Both the position numbers and the translations under genes were made by a program. Positions 1 through 7,352 of a stretch of DNA of 27,477 bases are shown in pieces. The notes under the pieces are model-generated. The model was not told the origin of the DNA. It saw only the letters and a program-made list of their open reading frames with translations, and did no database searches. The DNA comes from RGIG464 sp045643185 (GTDB taxonomy: Bacteria > Myxococcota_A > Bradymonadia > UBA4248), in NCBI GenBank assembly GCA_045643185.1, contig JAZUKH010000156.1, positions 1-27,477 of the forward strand, read 5' to 3'. Every line of letters begins with the position of its first letter. Within the stretch, counting starts at the first letter, position 1.

Positions 1-1932
1 GCTGGCGGCTACATGGCATTGGCCAACTACAACGGCATTCGGAATCCGAACGTCATCAGCATTGGTCAAAAGATCAAGATTCCTGGGACGAGCACAACGT
101 CGGCGTCGTCGTCGCCGAGCCCCAGTCCATCGTCGAGCACCAGTGAGACCGTTTATGTGGTCCAGTCGGGTGATACCTTGGATGGTATTGCCAGTGCTTT
201 CCATGTTGCCGGTGGCTATCAGGCGCTTGCCGCTTACAACGGCATTTCGAATCCGAATCGGTTGAGTATTGGTCAGAAGATCAAGATTCCTGGGACGTCC
301 TCGTCGTCGGGATCTAGCTCGCCAGCGCCAGCGCCGAGCACGAGTTCGTCGTCGGGTAGTATCAGTGTTGGTTCGCGTGTGAAGATCACGGGTTCGCGCT
401 ATGCAACGGGCCAGTCGATTCCCAACTGGGTCAAACAGAATACCTACACGGTTTCGCAGATCAACGGAAATAAAGCGTTGATGAAGGAAATCCAGAGCTG
501 GGTCTACATTAGCGATCTTCAGACGGAAGGCAGCTCGTCGAGCGCGCCTGCGCCTGCGCCGACGACCGATCCGACGCCTGAAACGAAACCGGAAACGCCG
601 AGTGCCGGTGGCTCAACCACGCCTGCGCCGTCGCCGTCCACGGATGCCGGCGCTTCTCCGCTCGTGACGCAAAGCTGCAATTTTGGTACGAAAAACAGCA
701 ACGCCCGTAACCAGACGATCAGCAAAATTACCATCCATCACATGGCTGGTAACATGGATGCGAAAAATTGCGCTGAAATGCACAAAAACGCTGATAATGC
801 CAGTGCGAACTACTACATCGGTTCTGATGGTACGATCTGCAGCGGTGTCGCTGAAAATCGTCGCGCTTGGACGTCTTCTAGCCCCTCGAATGACCATCAG
901 GCCATCACGATGGAAGTGGCGAACAACTCTGGCGCGCCGAACTGGACAGTTTCTGACTCAGCCTATAGCTCGATGATCCGTCTTTGCGCTGACATCTGCT
1001 CACGCTATGGTATTTCGCCCGAATTCACGGGTAATGCTTCCGGTTCGTTGACCGCTCACTACATGTTCTCCAGCACGCTGTGCCCGGGCCCGTACCTTAC
1101 AGGTCGTTTGAAAGACGGCACGATCGCCAGAGATATCAAGGCTGGTGTTCCGTCGGCTGGTGGTGGCAACCCCGGTTCCAATGGCGGTGGTTCCAATGGC
1201 GGTTCCGGCAGCGGTTCCGCGCCGGCAGCCGATACCATCTATACGGTTCGTTCCGGTGACACGCTCGGTGCCATCGCCTCTCGCTTTGGCGTTGCCGGTG
1301 GTTATCAGGCACTCGCCGCTTACAACGGCATCTCTAACCCGAACGTCATCAGCGTTGGTCAGCAGATCAGAATTCCTGGCTCTGGCTCAACCGTTACGCC
1401 TGCGCCGAGCACAACGACGGGTGGCGGTAGCTCTTCGCCCTCCACGGCTGGACGTCCTGGTTATCCCGAAACGGCGACCTGGAATATTCCGACCATCTAC
1501 AACTACCTCGTTAACGAATGCTTCTCGGATCATCCCTACAAAAAAGCACTCGCTTGCGGTTTCCTCGGCAATATCTACACCGAAAGCCACTATCAGCCTG
1601 ATGCTGAACAGGTTCCGGGCAGCAAAGATTCCGGCGGTAAGGGTATCGTTCAGTGGGACGACAGAAAATATAATCTCTATAATTTCTGCGGTGCCCAGTA
1701 TAGCGAGAAGTCAAAATGGCAGGATCTCGACAAACAGCTTCAGTTCATTAAACATGAACTTAACGGTTCCGAAGCTTCGGCATGCAGAGCCATGCGCGAA
1801 GCTGCTACGGCTGATACCGTCGAAGCTGCTCGTTACACCGCATACATCATCGCTAAGAAATATGAACGTTGTCAGGTGCCAAGTAATCCTGAACGTCAGG
1901 ACAAAGCGGAAGAGAACTTCAATAATCTCTAA
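1..1932 (+). CDS. LysM / N-acetylmuramoyl-L-alanine amidase / phage-tail-lysozyme protein (5' partial)
   Basis: The reading frame is open to the first base of the window and the first codons (AGGY) continue a LysM repeat, so the true start lies upstream. Numbering from the Met at base 13: end of one LysM (about 1-25), a second LysM (about 45-93), an SH3-like segment (about 118-170), a zinc amidase_2 domain (about 235-375), a third LysM (about 415-460), and a C-terminal domain resembling phage tail lysozyme (about 490-639). The amidase shows the zinc ligands expected for the family: His242/243, His349 and Cys357 in a CPGPYL motif. The lysozyme-like part has a plausible catalytic Glu524 in GNIYTES. 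Pro/Ser/Thr/Gly-rich linkers separate the domains. It probably cuts both peptide and glycan bonds of peptidoglycan outside the cytoplasm. Whether it is for self-remodelling, prey lysis or is of phage origin cannot be decided here. Confidence 0.88.
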   Translation, partial: AGGYMALANYNGIRNPNVISIGQKIKIPGTSTTSASSSPSPSPSSSTSETVYVVQSGDTLDGIASAFHVAGGYQALAAYNGISNPNRLSIGQKIKIPGTSSSSGSSSPAPAPSTSSSSGSISVGSRVKITGSRYATGQSIPNWVKQNTYTVSQINGNKALMKEIQSWVYISDLQTEGSSSSAPAPAPTTDPTPETKPETPSAGGSTTPAPSPSTDAGASPLVTQSCNFGTKNSNARNQTISKITIHHMAGNMDAKNCAEMHKNADNASANYYIGSDGTICSGVAENRRAWTSSSPSNDHQAITMEVANNSGAPNWTVSDSAYSSMIRLCADICSRYGISPEFTGNASGSLTAHYMFSSTLCPGPYLTGRLKDGTIARDIKAGVPSAGGGNPGSNGGGSNGGSGSGSAPAADTIYTVRSGDTLGAIASRFGVAGGYQALAAYNGISNPNVISVGQQIRIPGSGSTVTPAPSTTTGGGSSSPSTAGRPGYPETATWNIPTIYNYLVNECFSDHPYKKALACGFLGNIYTESHYQPDAEQVPGSKDSGGKGIVQWDDRKYNLYNFCGAQYSEKSKWQDLDKQLQFIKHELNGSEASACRAMREAATADTVEAARYTAYIIAKKYERCQVPSNPERQDKAEENFNNL

Positions 1933-1960
1933 TCGTTAGACTTCGTTTTAACGAGATCTA

Positions 1961-1990
1961 AAAAGGGTGGCTTTTAGCCACCCTTTTTTT
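1961..1990 (+). terminator. Intrinsic terminator of the LysM-hydrolase gene
   Basis: A perfect 12-bp stem (1961-1972 with 1976-1987) has a 3-nt loop and ends in a run of T, 28 nt after the stop codon of the hydrolase gene. Confidence 0.92.
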
Positions 1991-2024
1991 TGTACAGGCC
2001 GTTTATCACACCAGGTTAGAAGCA

Positions 2025-2055
2025 CAAAAAAAGCCCTGAGCTGGTGCTCAGGGCT
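2025..2055 (-). terminator. Intrinsic terminator of the DUF3761-repeat gene
   Basis: On the minus strand a perfect 9-bp GC-rich stem (2055-2047 with 2040-2032) with a 6-nt loop is followed by seven T (bases 2031-2025). It lies 26 nt past the stop of the minus-strand gene at 2081 and faces the terminator of the convergent hydrolase gene. Confidence 0.9.
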
Positions 2056-2080
2056 GGGATGAGCTGGAGCAGAAAACGCG

Positions 2081-2668
2081 CTAGTCTTTGATGACGAAAA
2101 CGCCGCCATGACCTGAACATGCGCCCGAACCTTTGCTGTCGGAACAAGTGCCGTCTTTGCAGCGGGTCGTGCACTTGCCAGTATCGACGATCTTAAAAAC
2201 GCCGCCATGTCCGGAGCAAGCGCCTGAACCTTGGCTTTCTGAACAAGTGCCGTCTTTGCAACGGGTCGTGCAGCGGTCGGACTTGCTTTCTTGTGTCAGA
2301 ATGCCGCCATGACCTGCACAAGTGCCCGGACCAGTGCTGGACGAGCAGGTGCCGTCGTTGCATGGCGTTTTGCAGTCATTTGTGACCGGCACGGGGGTTG
2401 GAAGTTTAACATCGCCACCGAAGATGGCGATGGAGCCTCCGACTGCCGCAGCGACGACGAGTCCGGCTACCACAATTTTTCCTTTGGAAGAACCGGATTT
2501 GGGCGCGGGTAGTGTGGTTGCGGGTTGCTGGTTGGCCTCAGCGGCTAGAATGGCGTCGGCTTCTCTTTCAAGTTCGGCGTCGAGGGAATCTTCTTTTCTC
2601 ATGGCTTGTTTGAACTGCGAATCCAAATTGTGGCCTGCGAGTTCCTGGAGTTTGTCTTTGTTCGTCAT
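2081..2668 (-). CDS. Single-pass membrane protein with three DUF3761-like Cys/His repeats
   Basis: 195 aa. Residues 1-60 are charged and predicted cytoplasmic, 65-83 form one transmembrane helix, and 90-195 hold three near-identical repeats (about 99-123, 133-157, 166-190) with the pattern C-x-DGTCS...C-(A/S)-GHGG. This resembles the DUF3761 family, usually found as one copy in small secreted proteins. Positive charges before the helix suggest N-terminus in, repeats in the periplasm. Each repeat has four Cys plus a His-Gly-Gly, compatible with disulfides or metal binding, but no activity is established for the family. The start is ATG at 2668 with no strong ribosome site. It lies 45 nt downstream of the DUF1015 gene on the same strand and may share its transcript. 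Confidence 0.75.
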   Translation of the reverse strand: MTNKDKLQELAGHNLDSQFKQAMRKEDSLDAELEREADAILAAEANQQPATTLPAPKSGSSKGKIVVAGLVVAAAVGGSIAIFGGDVKLPTPVPVTNDCKTPCNDGTCSSSTGPGTCAGHGGILTQESKSDRCTTRCKDGTCSESQGSGACSGHGGVFKIVDTGKCTTRCKDGTCSDSKGSGACSGHGGVFVIKD

Positions 2669-2713
2669 AAAAATTAGTGTTTCTTAATGAATAACCGTGC
2701 TTGTTGGGCTCGA

Positions 2714-3952
2714 TTAGATCTGGTGGATGAAGATACCACTCAAGAGTTTGGGTTCAAACCAAGTGGATTTGGGCGGCATGAGCAAGCCTTTGTCGGCAAC
2801 GGCGAAGAGTTCATTCATCGACGTTGGGTGCATGGCGAAGGCGATTTTCATGTCGGTGTGGCAACGGCGTTCGAGTTCCTTAAGCCCGCGAATGCCGCCG
2901 ATGAAATCGATACGTTTGTCGGTGCGTGGGTCGCCAATGCCGAGGATCGGTGCCAAAACGCGTTCCTGCAGGATCGAAACGTCGAGATCGTGGACCGGGT
3001 CACCCGTGAGCGCAGCGTTTTTGGGGGTGATGCTGTACCACTGGTCGTTTAGCAGCATACCGACGTGGAGTTTTTCAGCGGGTTTGGCGGCATCGGCGTT
3101 TGCGACGGGGGTAATGTCCCAGTCTTCACCGAGTTTTTTCAGGAAGTCTTCGTCGGTAAAGCCGTTGAGGTCTTTAACAACGCGGTTATAGTCCATAACT
3201 TTGAGTTCGTCTTCGGGGAAGAGGACCGAGAGGAATGTGTTGAATGGCTCGTCGCCGCTGTAGGAACCGAGTTCTTCACGACGTTTGAGGCCAACTTTGA
3301 CGGCCGAAGCTGCGCGGTGATGACCGTCTGCGATGTAGGTGTGAGGCACGGATTTGAAGGCTTCTTCGATGGCTGCGACCGTGGCTGGATCCGAGATACG
3401 CCAGACGCGCTGACCAATGCCTTCGCGTGTCACAAAGTCGTAGAGGCACGGCTTGGCTTTTTCAGCTGCCATGATCTTACGAATGGTGTCAGTATTACGG
3501 AACGCGAGGAAGATAGGCCCCGTTTGCGCATTGCAAATGTCTATGTGGCGAATGCGGTCGAGTTCTTTTTCTTCACGTGTTTTTTCGTGTTTCAAAATGA
3601 CGTTGTTGACGTAATCATCGATCGACGAGCAGCCGACGATACCGGTTTGGGCGCGTCCATCCATGACTTCTTCATAAAGGAAGAAGCACGGTTCTTTGTC
3701 TTCGAGGTAGATGCCTTGAGCCGTCCAGTCTTTGATCATCTGACCAGCTTTTTGATAGACAGGCAGACTGTACATATCGGTATCTTCGGGGAACTGGGTT
3801 TCGGGGCGATCAATGGCGAGGAATGAAATGGGTTCGCGCGTGACCTCGACGCGGGCTTCCGCTCGATTATAGACGTCGTAGGGGAGGGCAGCCACACGGC
3901 TGACGAGATCCTTTGAAGGACGAAGGCAGGGAAAAGGTTTGACGATAGACAT
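2714..3952 (-). CDS. DUF1015 family protein
   Basis: 412 aa, the usual length for DUF1015 (PF06245). The family signature is clear: an N-terminal PF..LRP...VAALPYDV block (residues 6-27), a KHE-x-T...KELDRIRHI block (121-137) and the ADGHHRAASA motif (208-217). No signal peptide or membrane helix, so cytosolic. DUF1015 genes often sit beside serC/serA, as here (serC is immediately upstream on the same strand). The biochemical role is not settled to my knowledge; the DGHHR motif recalls ParB-fold free-serine kinases of the SerK/SbnI type, a hypothesis only. The start is ATG at 3952, preceded by AAGAGG about 7 nt away. A run of nine G (3965-3973) lies in its leader. Confidence 0.88.
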   Translation of the reverse strand: MSIVKPFPCLRPSKDLVSRVAALPYDVYNRAEARVEVTREPISFLAIDRPETQFPEDTDMYSLPVYQKAGQMIKDWTAQGIYLEDKEPCFFLYEEVMDGRAQTGIVGCSSIDDYVNNVILKHEKTREEKELDRIRHIDICNAQTGPIFLAFRNTDTIRKIMAAEKAKPCLYDFVTREGIGQRVWRISDPATVAAIEEAFKSVPHTYIADGHHRAASAVKVGLKRREELGSYSGDEPFNTFLSVLFPEDELKVMDYNRVVKDLNGFTDEDFLKKLGEDWDITPVANADAAKPAEKLHVGMLLNDQWYSITPKNAALTGDPVHDLDVSILQERVLAPILGIGDPRTDKRIDFIGGIRGLKELERRCHTDMKIAFAMHPTSMNELFAVADKGLLMPPKSTWFEPKLLSGIFIHQI

Positions 3953-3990
3953 AATGAACCTCTTGGGGGGGGGAAAGGCTTGAGTAAACC

Positions 3991-4020
3991 AAAATAGGCC
4001 GCTGGTAAGCGGCCTATTGA
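3991..4020 (-). terminator. Intrinsic terminator after serC
   Basis: A perfect 10-bp inverted repeat (3993-4002 with 4009-4018) with a 6-nt loop, followed on the minus strand by TTTT. It sits between the serC stop (4064) and the DUF1015 start (3952), so serC messages should mostly end here and DUF1015 may depend on read-through or its own promoter. Confidence 0.78.
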
Positions 4021-4063
4021 GTCATAATTCCTTAAGCGTTGGCATCAGGGAAGAAGATCAGGC

Positions 4064-5143
4064 CTAGTGTTCGGCTTCAAATTTCTTCATGAAGTCAACG
4101 AGGGCTTCGACGCCTTCGATCGGCATGGCGTTATAGATCGAAGCGCGCATACCGCCGACGGAACGATGACCTTTGAGGTTTTTCAAACCAGCGGCTTCAG
4201 CGGCTTTGATGAATTCTGCGTTGAGTTCTTCGCTGTCCGTGATGAAGGGAACGTTCATGAGTGAGCGGTCTTCTTTGCGGACCGTGCCGTGGAACATCTT
4301 GCTGGAATCCAAGAAATCGTAAAGGATCGCGGCTTTCTTTTCGTTACGTTCTTTCATGGCAGAAAGACCGCCGAGTTTTTTGATCCATTTGAAGACTTTG
4401 CCACAAACATAGATGCCGTAGCAGGGCGGCGTGTTGAAGAGGGAGTCCGCGTCTGCCTGAGTTTTGTATTTGAGGAGGGTAGGAACGAACTGGGGAACAT
4501 CGTCGCGGATAAGGTCTTCACGAATAATGACGATCGTCACACCCGCAGGACCGATGTTTTTCTGAACACCGCCCCAGATAACGCCAAATTTGCTGACATC
4601 GACGGGTTCCGAAAGGAAGTTGGACGAAACGTCAGCGATGAGGTCTTTCCCTTTTGTGTTCGGAAGCTGTTTGAATACGGTGCCGTAGATCGTGTTGTTC
4701 ATGCAAATGTAAACGTAGTCTGCATCGTCGTCGATCGGGAGGTCAGAACAATCGGGGATGTAGGTGTAGTTTTTGTCTTTGCTGGAAGCAACGCAGACGG
4801 CTTTGCCGTATTTCTGAGCTTCTTTATAGGCTTTGTCGGCCCAGCAACCGGTGACGATGTAATCGGCAACGCCGTTTTTCATCAGGTTCATCGGAACGGC
4901 TGCAAACTGGGTCCAACCGCCACCCTGAAGGAAGAGAACTTTGTAGTTGTCAGGAATGTTCATGAGCTCACGGAGATCTTTTTCGGCTTCTTTGATGATC
5001 GCATCATAGGCCTTGGAGCGGTGGCTCATTTCCATCACAGACATGCCTGTGCCTTTGTAGTCCAGCATTTCGTCGGCGCATTCCTGCAGCACTTCAACGG
5101 GTAGACAAGCGGGACCAGCAGAAAAATTGTAAACTCTTGCCAT
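4064..5143 (-). CDS. serC: Phosphoserine aminotransferase SerC
   Basis: 359 aa, the normal length for SerC, covering the whole class-V aminotransferase fold. It begins with the typical YNFSAGPACLP (residues 5-15); GTGMSVMEMSHRS (31-43) and FLQGGGWTQFAAVP (71-84) are phosphate/substrate-binding blocks. The PLP-binding lysine is Lys195 in GGVQKNIGP, and Asp171 in ADVSSN contacts the pyridine nitrogen. The enzyme converts 3-phosphohydroxypyruvate plus glutamate to phosphoserine and 2-oxoglutarate in serine synthesis, and the related step of pyridoxal phosphate synthesis in some bacteria. The start ATG has a strong ribosome site (AAGGAG, 8 nt upstream). Next on the strand is the DUF1015 gene, a common partner; serA and serB are not in the window. 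Confidence 0.96.
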   Translation of the reverse strand: MARVYNFSAGPACLPVEVLQECADEMLDYKGTGMSVMEMSHRSKAYDAIIKEAEKDLRELMNIPDNYKVLFLQGGGWTQFAAVPMNLMKNGVADYIVTGCWADKAYKEAQKYGKAVCVASSKDKNYTYIPDCSDLPIDDDADYVYICMNNTIYGTVFKQLPNTKGKDLIADVSSNFLSEPVDVSKFGVIWGGVQKNIGPAGVTIVIIREDLIRDDVPQFVPTLLKYKTQADADSLFNTPPCYGIYVCGKVFKWIKKLGGLSAMKERNEKKAAILYDFLDSSKMFHGTVRKEDRSLMNVPFITDSEELNAEFIKAAEAAGLKNLKGHRSVGGMRASIYNAMPIEGVEALVDFMKKFEAEH

Positions 5144-5166
5144 TAAAACTTCTCCTTTTTGGGTGA

Positions 5167-5209
5167 GGCTCCGTTCGGGAGCCGGCTGCGAAACAGAGAC
5201 CCGTTTCGC
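5167..5209 (-). other. Two hairpins in the serC leader
   Basis: Upstream of the serC ribosome site, in minus-strand order, are a 7-bp stem (5209-5203 with 5194-5188, 8-nt loop) and a 6-bp stem (5183-5178 with 5172-5167, 5-nt loop). Neither is followed by a T run, so they are not simple terminators. They may form a structured 5' leader. I recognise no known riboswitch class. Confidence 0.45.
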
Positions 5210-5223
5210 GAAAGCCTGTTATG

Positions 5224-5252
5224 ATTTTCAAACGATCGTTGTGAACTGGCAA
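5224..5252 (-). promoter_or_regulatory. Possible serC promoter
   Basis: Minus strand: TTGCCA (5252-5247), 17-nt spacer, GAAAAT (5229-5224). The -10 matches the consensus at 4 of 6 positions. A start near 5217 would place both leader hairpins in the transcript. Confidence 0.35.
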
Positions 5253-5277
5253 AAATTCAAAACGCCCGTTTGACGGG
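5250..5277 (-). terminator. Possible weak terminator after the large lipoprotein gene
   Basis: Minus strand: a 5-bp stem (5277-5273 with 5269-5265) with a 3-nt loop, then CGTTTTGAATTTTT. The stem is short; it lies about 90 nt past the stop of the lipoprotein gene at 5368. Confidence 0.4.
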
Positions 5278-5367
5278 GATCTAAAGACAATTTGAGTTTA
5301 TTCAAAAGGTTTGGCCGTTGCAAGCAAATAGACGTGGTGATTGCACGTTCTGTGATTGCGTTTGACC

Positions 5368-7350
5368 TTATTCGATGGCGTATCGAAGTGTGACAGAGAG
5401 GCCGTCGTCGGATGGGCTGAGGGTCGCTTCCACGCGTGTGGAATGGGTTGTGTCAGCATCTTTCCAAACGCCAAGTCGCTCACTAAGTTCGCCGTGAAGC
5501 AGGACGTTTCGCGTTTCCGGTTTGGTTGAAGCAAGGCGTTCAAGCATTTTGGCATCACTGGAAAACAGGATCTTGTCGGCACTTGCATTAAACGTGATGT
5601 TTTTGAAAATATCCTGGTAGGCTGGCGCGAGGTGAATGGCCTCAAGCTGTTTGTCTGAAAGTCCTTGAGTGCCTTGCACCGCAGCTTGTTCGTCATCATG
5701 CGCGGCATCTGCGTCGGGTGAATCGTCATCAGGGGCTGTGTCGTCACTGGGTGGAGCGGCGGCTGCCACTACGTCTGTCGCAGTTTCTGCTTCGGTCTCG
5801 TCGGTTGCCTTGTCTTGGTCTGCGTTTGCGTCCTGGGGCGGTTGAGGCGCCTCATCGATGGTTTGAAGCAGGTCAAGGGCGACCGCGAGTTGCGCGGCGC
5901 CTGGGGCAAGGTAATAACCGGTCGTTTGATTGAGACGAAGAAGGTCTTTGTCCATATCGTCGACACGAATGCCGAAACTTTGCGGGTTTTCAGCAAGTTT
6001 ATTGAGTACGTCGTTTAATTTGGGATCGAGCGAATCGGCGAGCGTGTTGAACGAGGTGAGAAGATCGCACGAAAAGGGCTCGGTTTTGAGAGACGCCTGG
6101 ATCGTGGTGAACCATTCGAGCAGAACAGCGAGGTCGAGTGAACCAGACAAAGTGGCGAGCGAGGACAGCTGCGTTTTGGGCGTAGGCAGACGAAACGCCG
6201 TGCCTTGAAGGCGACTGAGTTTGGTGCGGATGCCTGCGTCGGTGATCTCGAACGTGAGCCTGGTGTCGACGGCAAAATGGGGGCCGAGCGCCGACATCTG
6301 AATGTTTATGGTTGGCACGAGGTCGATCAGCCGGTGAAGATCGCGGATACAAGCAGGGGAGAGCTTGTGGGCTGAATTCTGAGTGTCGTCGCGGGTTGAA
6401 AAACGGTTGAATTGAGCCTGTAACATCGCAAATGAGTCGATGAACATGCCAAGGTCGATCTTACCGATCACAAAAACGTCGGTTTGGTCATCATTGACGA
6501 GTTCTGCTGCGGGGGAACTGAATTTGCGGTGATCCGGGGGTGGGGGAATCAGCGAGGCCGGTAATATCTTGAGGGCCTGTTCTTCATTTGGGACGACGGT
6601 GAGCGTCACAAGGTTGTCAGCGATGTTCCAGTGAATGGCGAGGAAGCCGGTGTCGGTTTCGTTGGTGGCGATCCACTGCCATTCGTTTGAAAGACCTTGG
6701 GGCGGTTTGATATCCACGTTTCGATCTTCGAAATAGGAAGTGAAGATCGAGCGCAGTTTTTTGGCGTCATTGACCGAGAGCTTTAGCACGGGGGCCTGGT
6801 CTTGAAGATAAAGCACGGCGTTTTGCATCGTGTCCGAGGCCAGACCGAGGGATTTGAGTTTGTTCGGTGAAAGGTGTTTTAGGGCGCCGCTCAAAAACGC
6901 GATCGTCGCCTGAACGGAGGCGGGGGCGTCCTGGTCTGCCTGATCGATCCAGTGGTTGAAAACGATGTCAAGGTGGTTCAAAAATGCCGCGAAACCAGGT
7001 GACTGGAGGTCGAAGTGGCTGCTGGTCGCCAGATAAAAAAAGCTGTTTTTGGGAATATAGGCGACGAGTGGATTCGCGTGGTCTTTGTGACGAATGGGCG
7101 TGAGCACCTGTTCGATGGCTTGTTGTGTGCCGGCAGGCACGGGGACAGTGTCTGCAATGAGCGGCGCGGCAGGCTCGACCGGGATCGGAAGCGGGGCTGG
7201 CGCTTCACTTGGCGGTGTTTGCGCTTCACTTGGCGGTGTTTGCGCTTCAACCGCTTCGGTCTCCGCGTCAGAAGTTTTTTTGGAACAGGCTGGTGTGGTT
7301 GCCAGCAGAACGAGTAACGCGGGAACGAATAAGCGGTTGAGCGATAGCAT
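5368..7350 (-). CDS. Large predicted lipoprotein of unknown function, co-transcribed with the kinase
   Basis: 660 aa. A signal peptide with hydrophobic core (7-17) ends at a lipobox-like TPAC with Cys22, so it is probably an exported lipid-anchored protein. Residues 35-53 hold a PPSEAQT-type repeat, encoded by a 21-bp tandem duplication. The body (about 90-490) is a mixed alpha/beta region starting PLVAYIPKNSFFYLA, which recalls DUF3352-type proteins without a firm match. A highly acidic Ala/Asp/Glu/Thr linker (about 497-556) precedes a short C-terminal segment (560-660). The ATG lies only 2 nt after the stop of the TPR-kinase gene, which indicates one operon and suggests the two proteins act in one envelope-linked process. 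Function not recognised. Confidence 0.75.
   Translation of the reverse strand: MLSLNRLFVPALLVLLATTPACSKKTSDAETEAVEAQTPPSEAQTPPSEAPAPLPIPVEPAAPLIADTVPVPAGTQQAIEQVLTPIRHKDHANPLVAYIPKNSFFYLATSSHFDLQSPGFAAFLNHLDIVFNHWIDQADQDAPASVQATIAFLSGALKHLSPNKLKSLGLASDTMQNAVLYLQDQAPVLKLSVNDAKKLRSIFTSYFEDRNVDIKPPQGLSNEWQWIATNETDTGFLAIHWNIADNLVTLTVVPNEEQALKILPASLIPPPPDHRKFSSPAAELVNDDQTDVFVIGKIDLGMFIDSFAMLQAQFNRFSTRDDTQNSAHKLSPACIRDLHRLIDLVPTINIQMSALGPHFAVDTRLTFEITDAGIRTKLSRLQGTAFRLPTPKTQLSSLATLSGSLDLAVLLEWFTTIQASLKTEPFSCDLLTSFNTLADSLDPKLNDVLNKLAENPQSFGIRVDDMDKDLLRLNQTTGYYLAPGAAQLAVALDLLQTIDEAPQPPQDANADQDKATDETEAETATDVVAAAAPPSDDTAPDDDSPDADAAHDDEQAAVQGTQGLSDKQLEAIHLAPAYQDIFKNITFNASADKILFSSDAKMLERLASTKPETRNVLLHGELSERLGVWKDADTTHSTRVEATLSPSDDGLSVTLRYAIE
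7201..7242 (-). repeat. 21-bp perfect tandem duplication in the lipoprotein gene
   Basis: Bases 7201-7221 and 7222-7242 are identical and encode repeated Pro/Ser/Glu/Ala/Gln/Thr units just after the lipid anchor. The unit is a multiple of three, so copy changes would stay in frame. Confidence 0.85.
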
Positions 7351-7352
7351 AA

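Noticed and set aside
4289..5104. Plus-strand open frame opposite serC
   Set aside because: Phe/Val-rich shadow of a clear serC gene.
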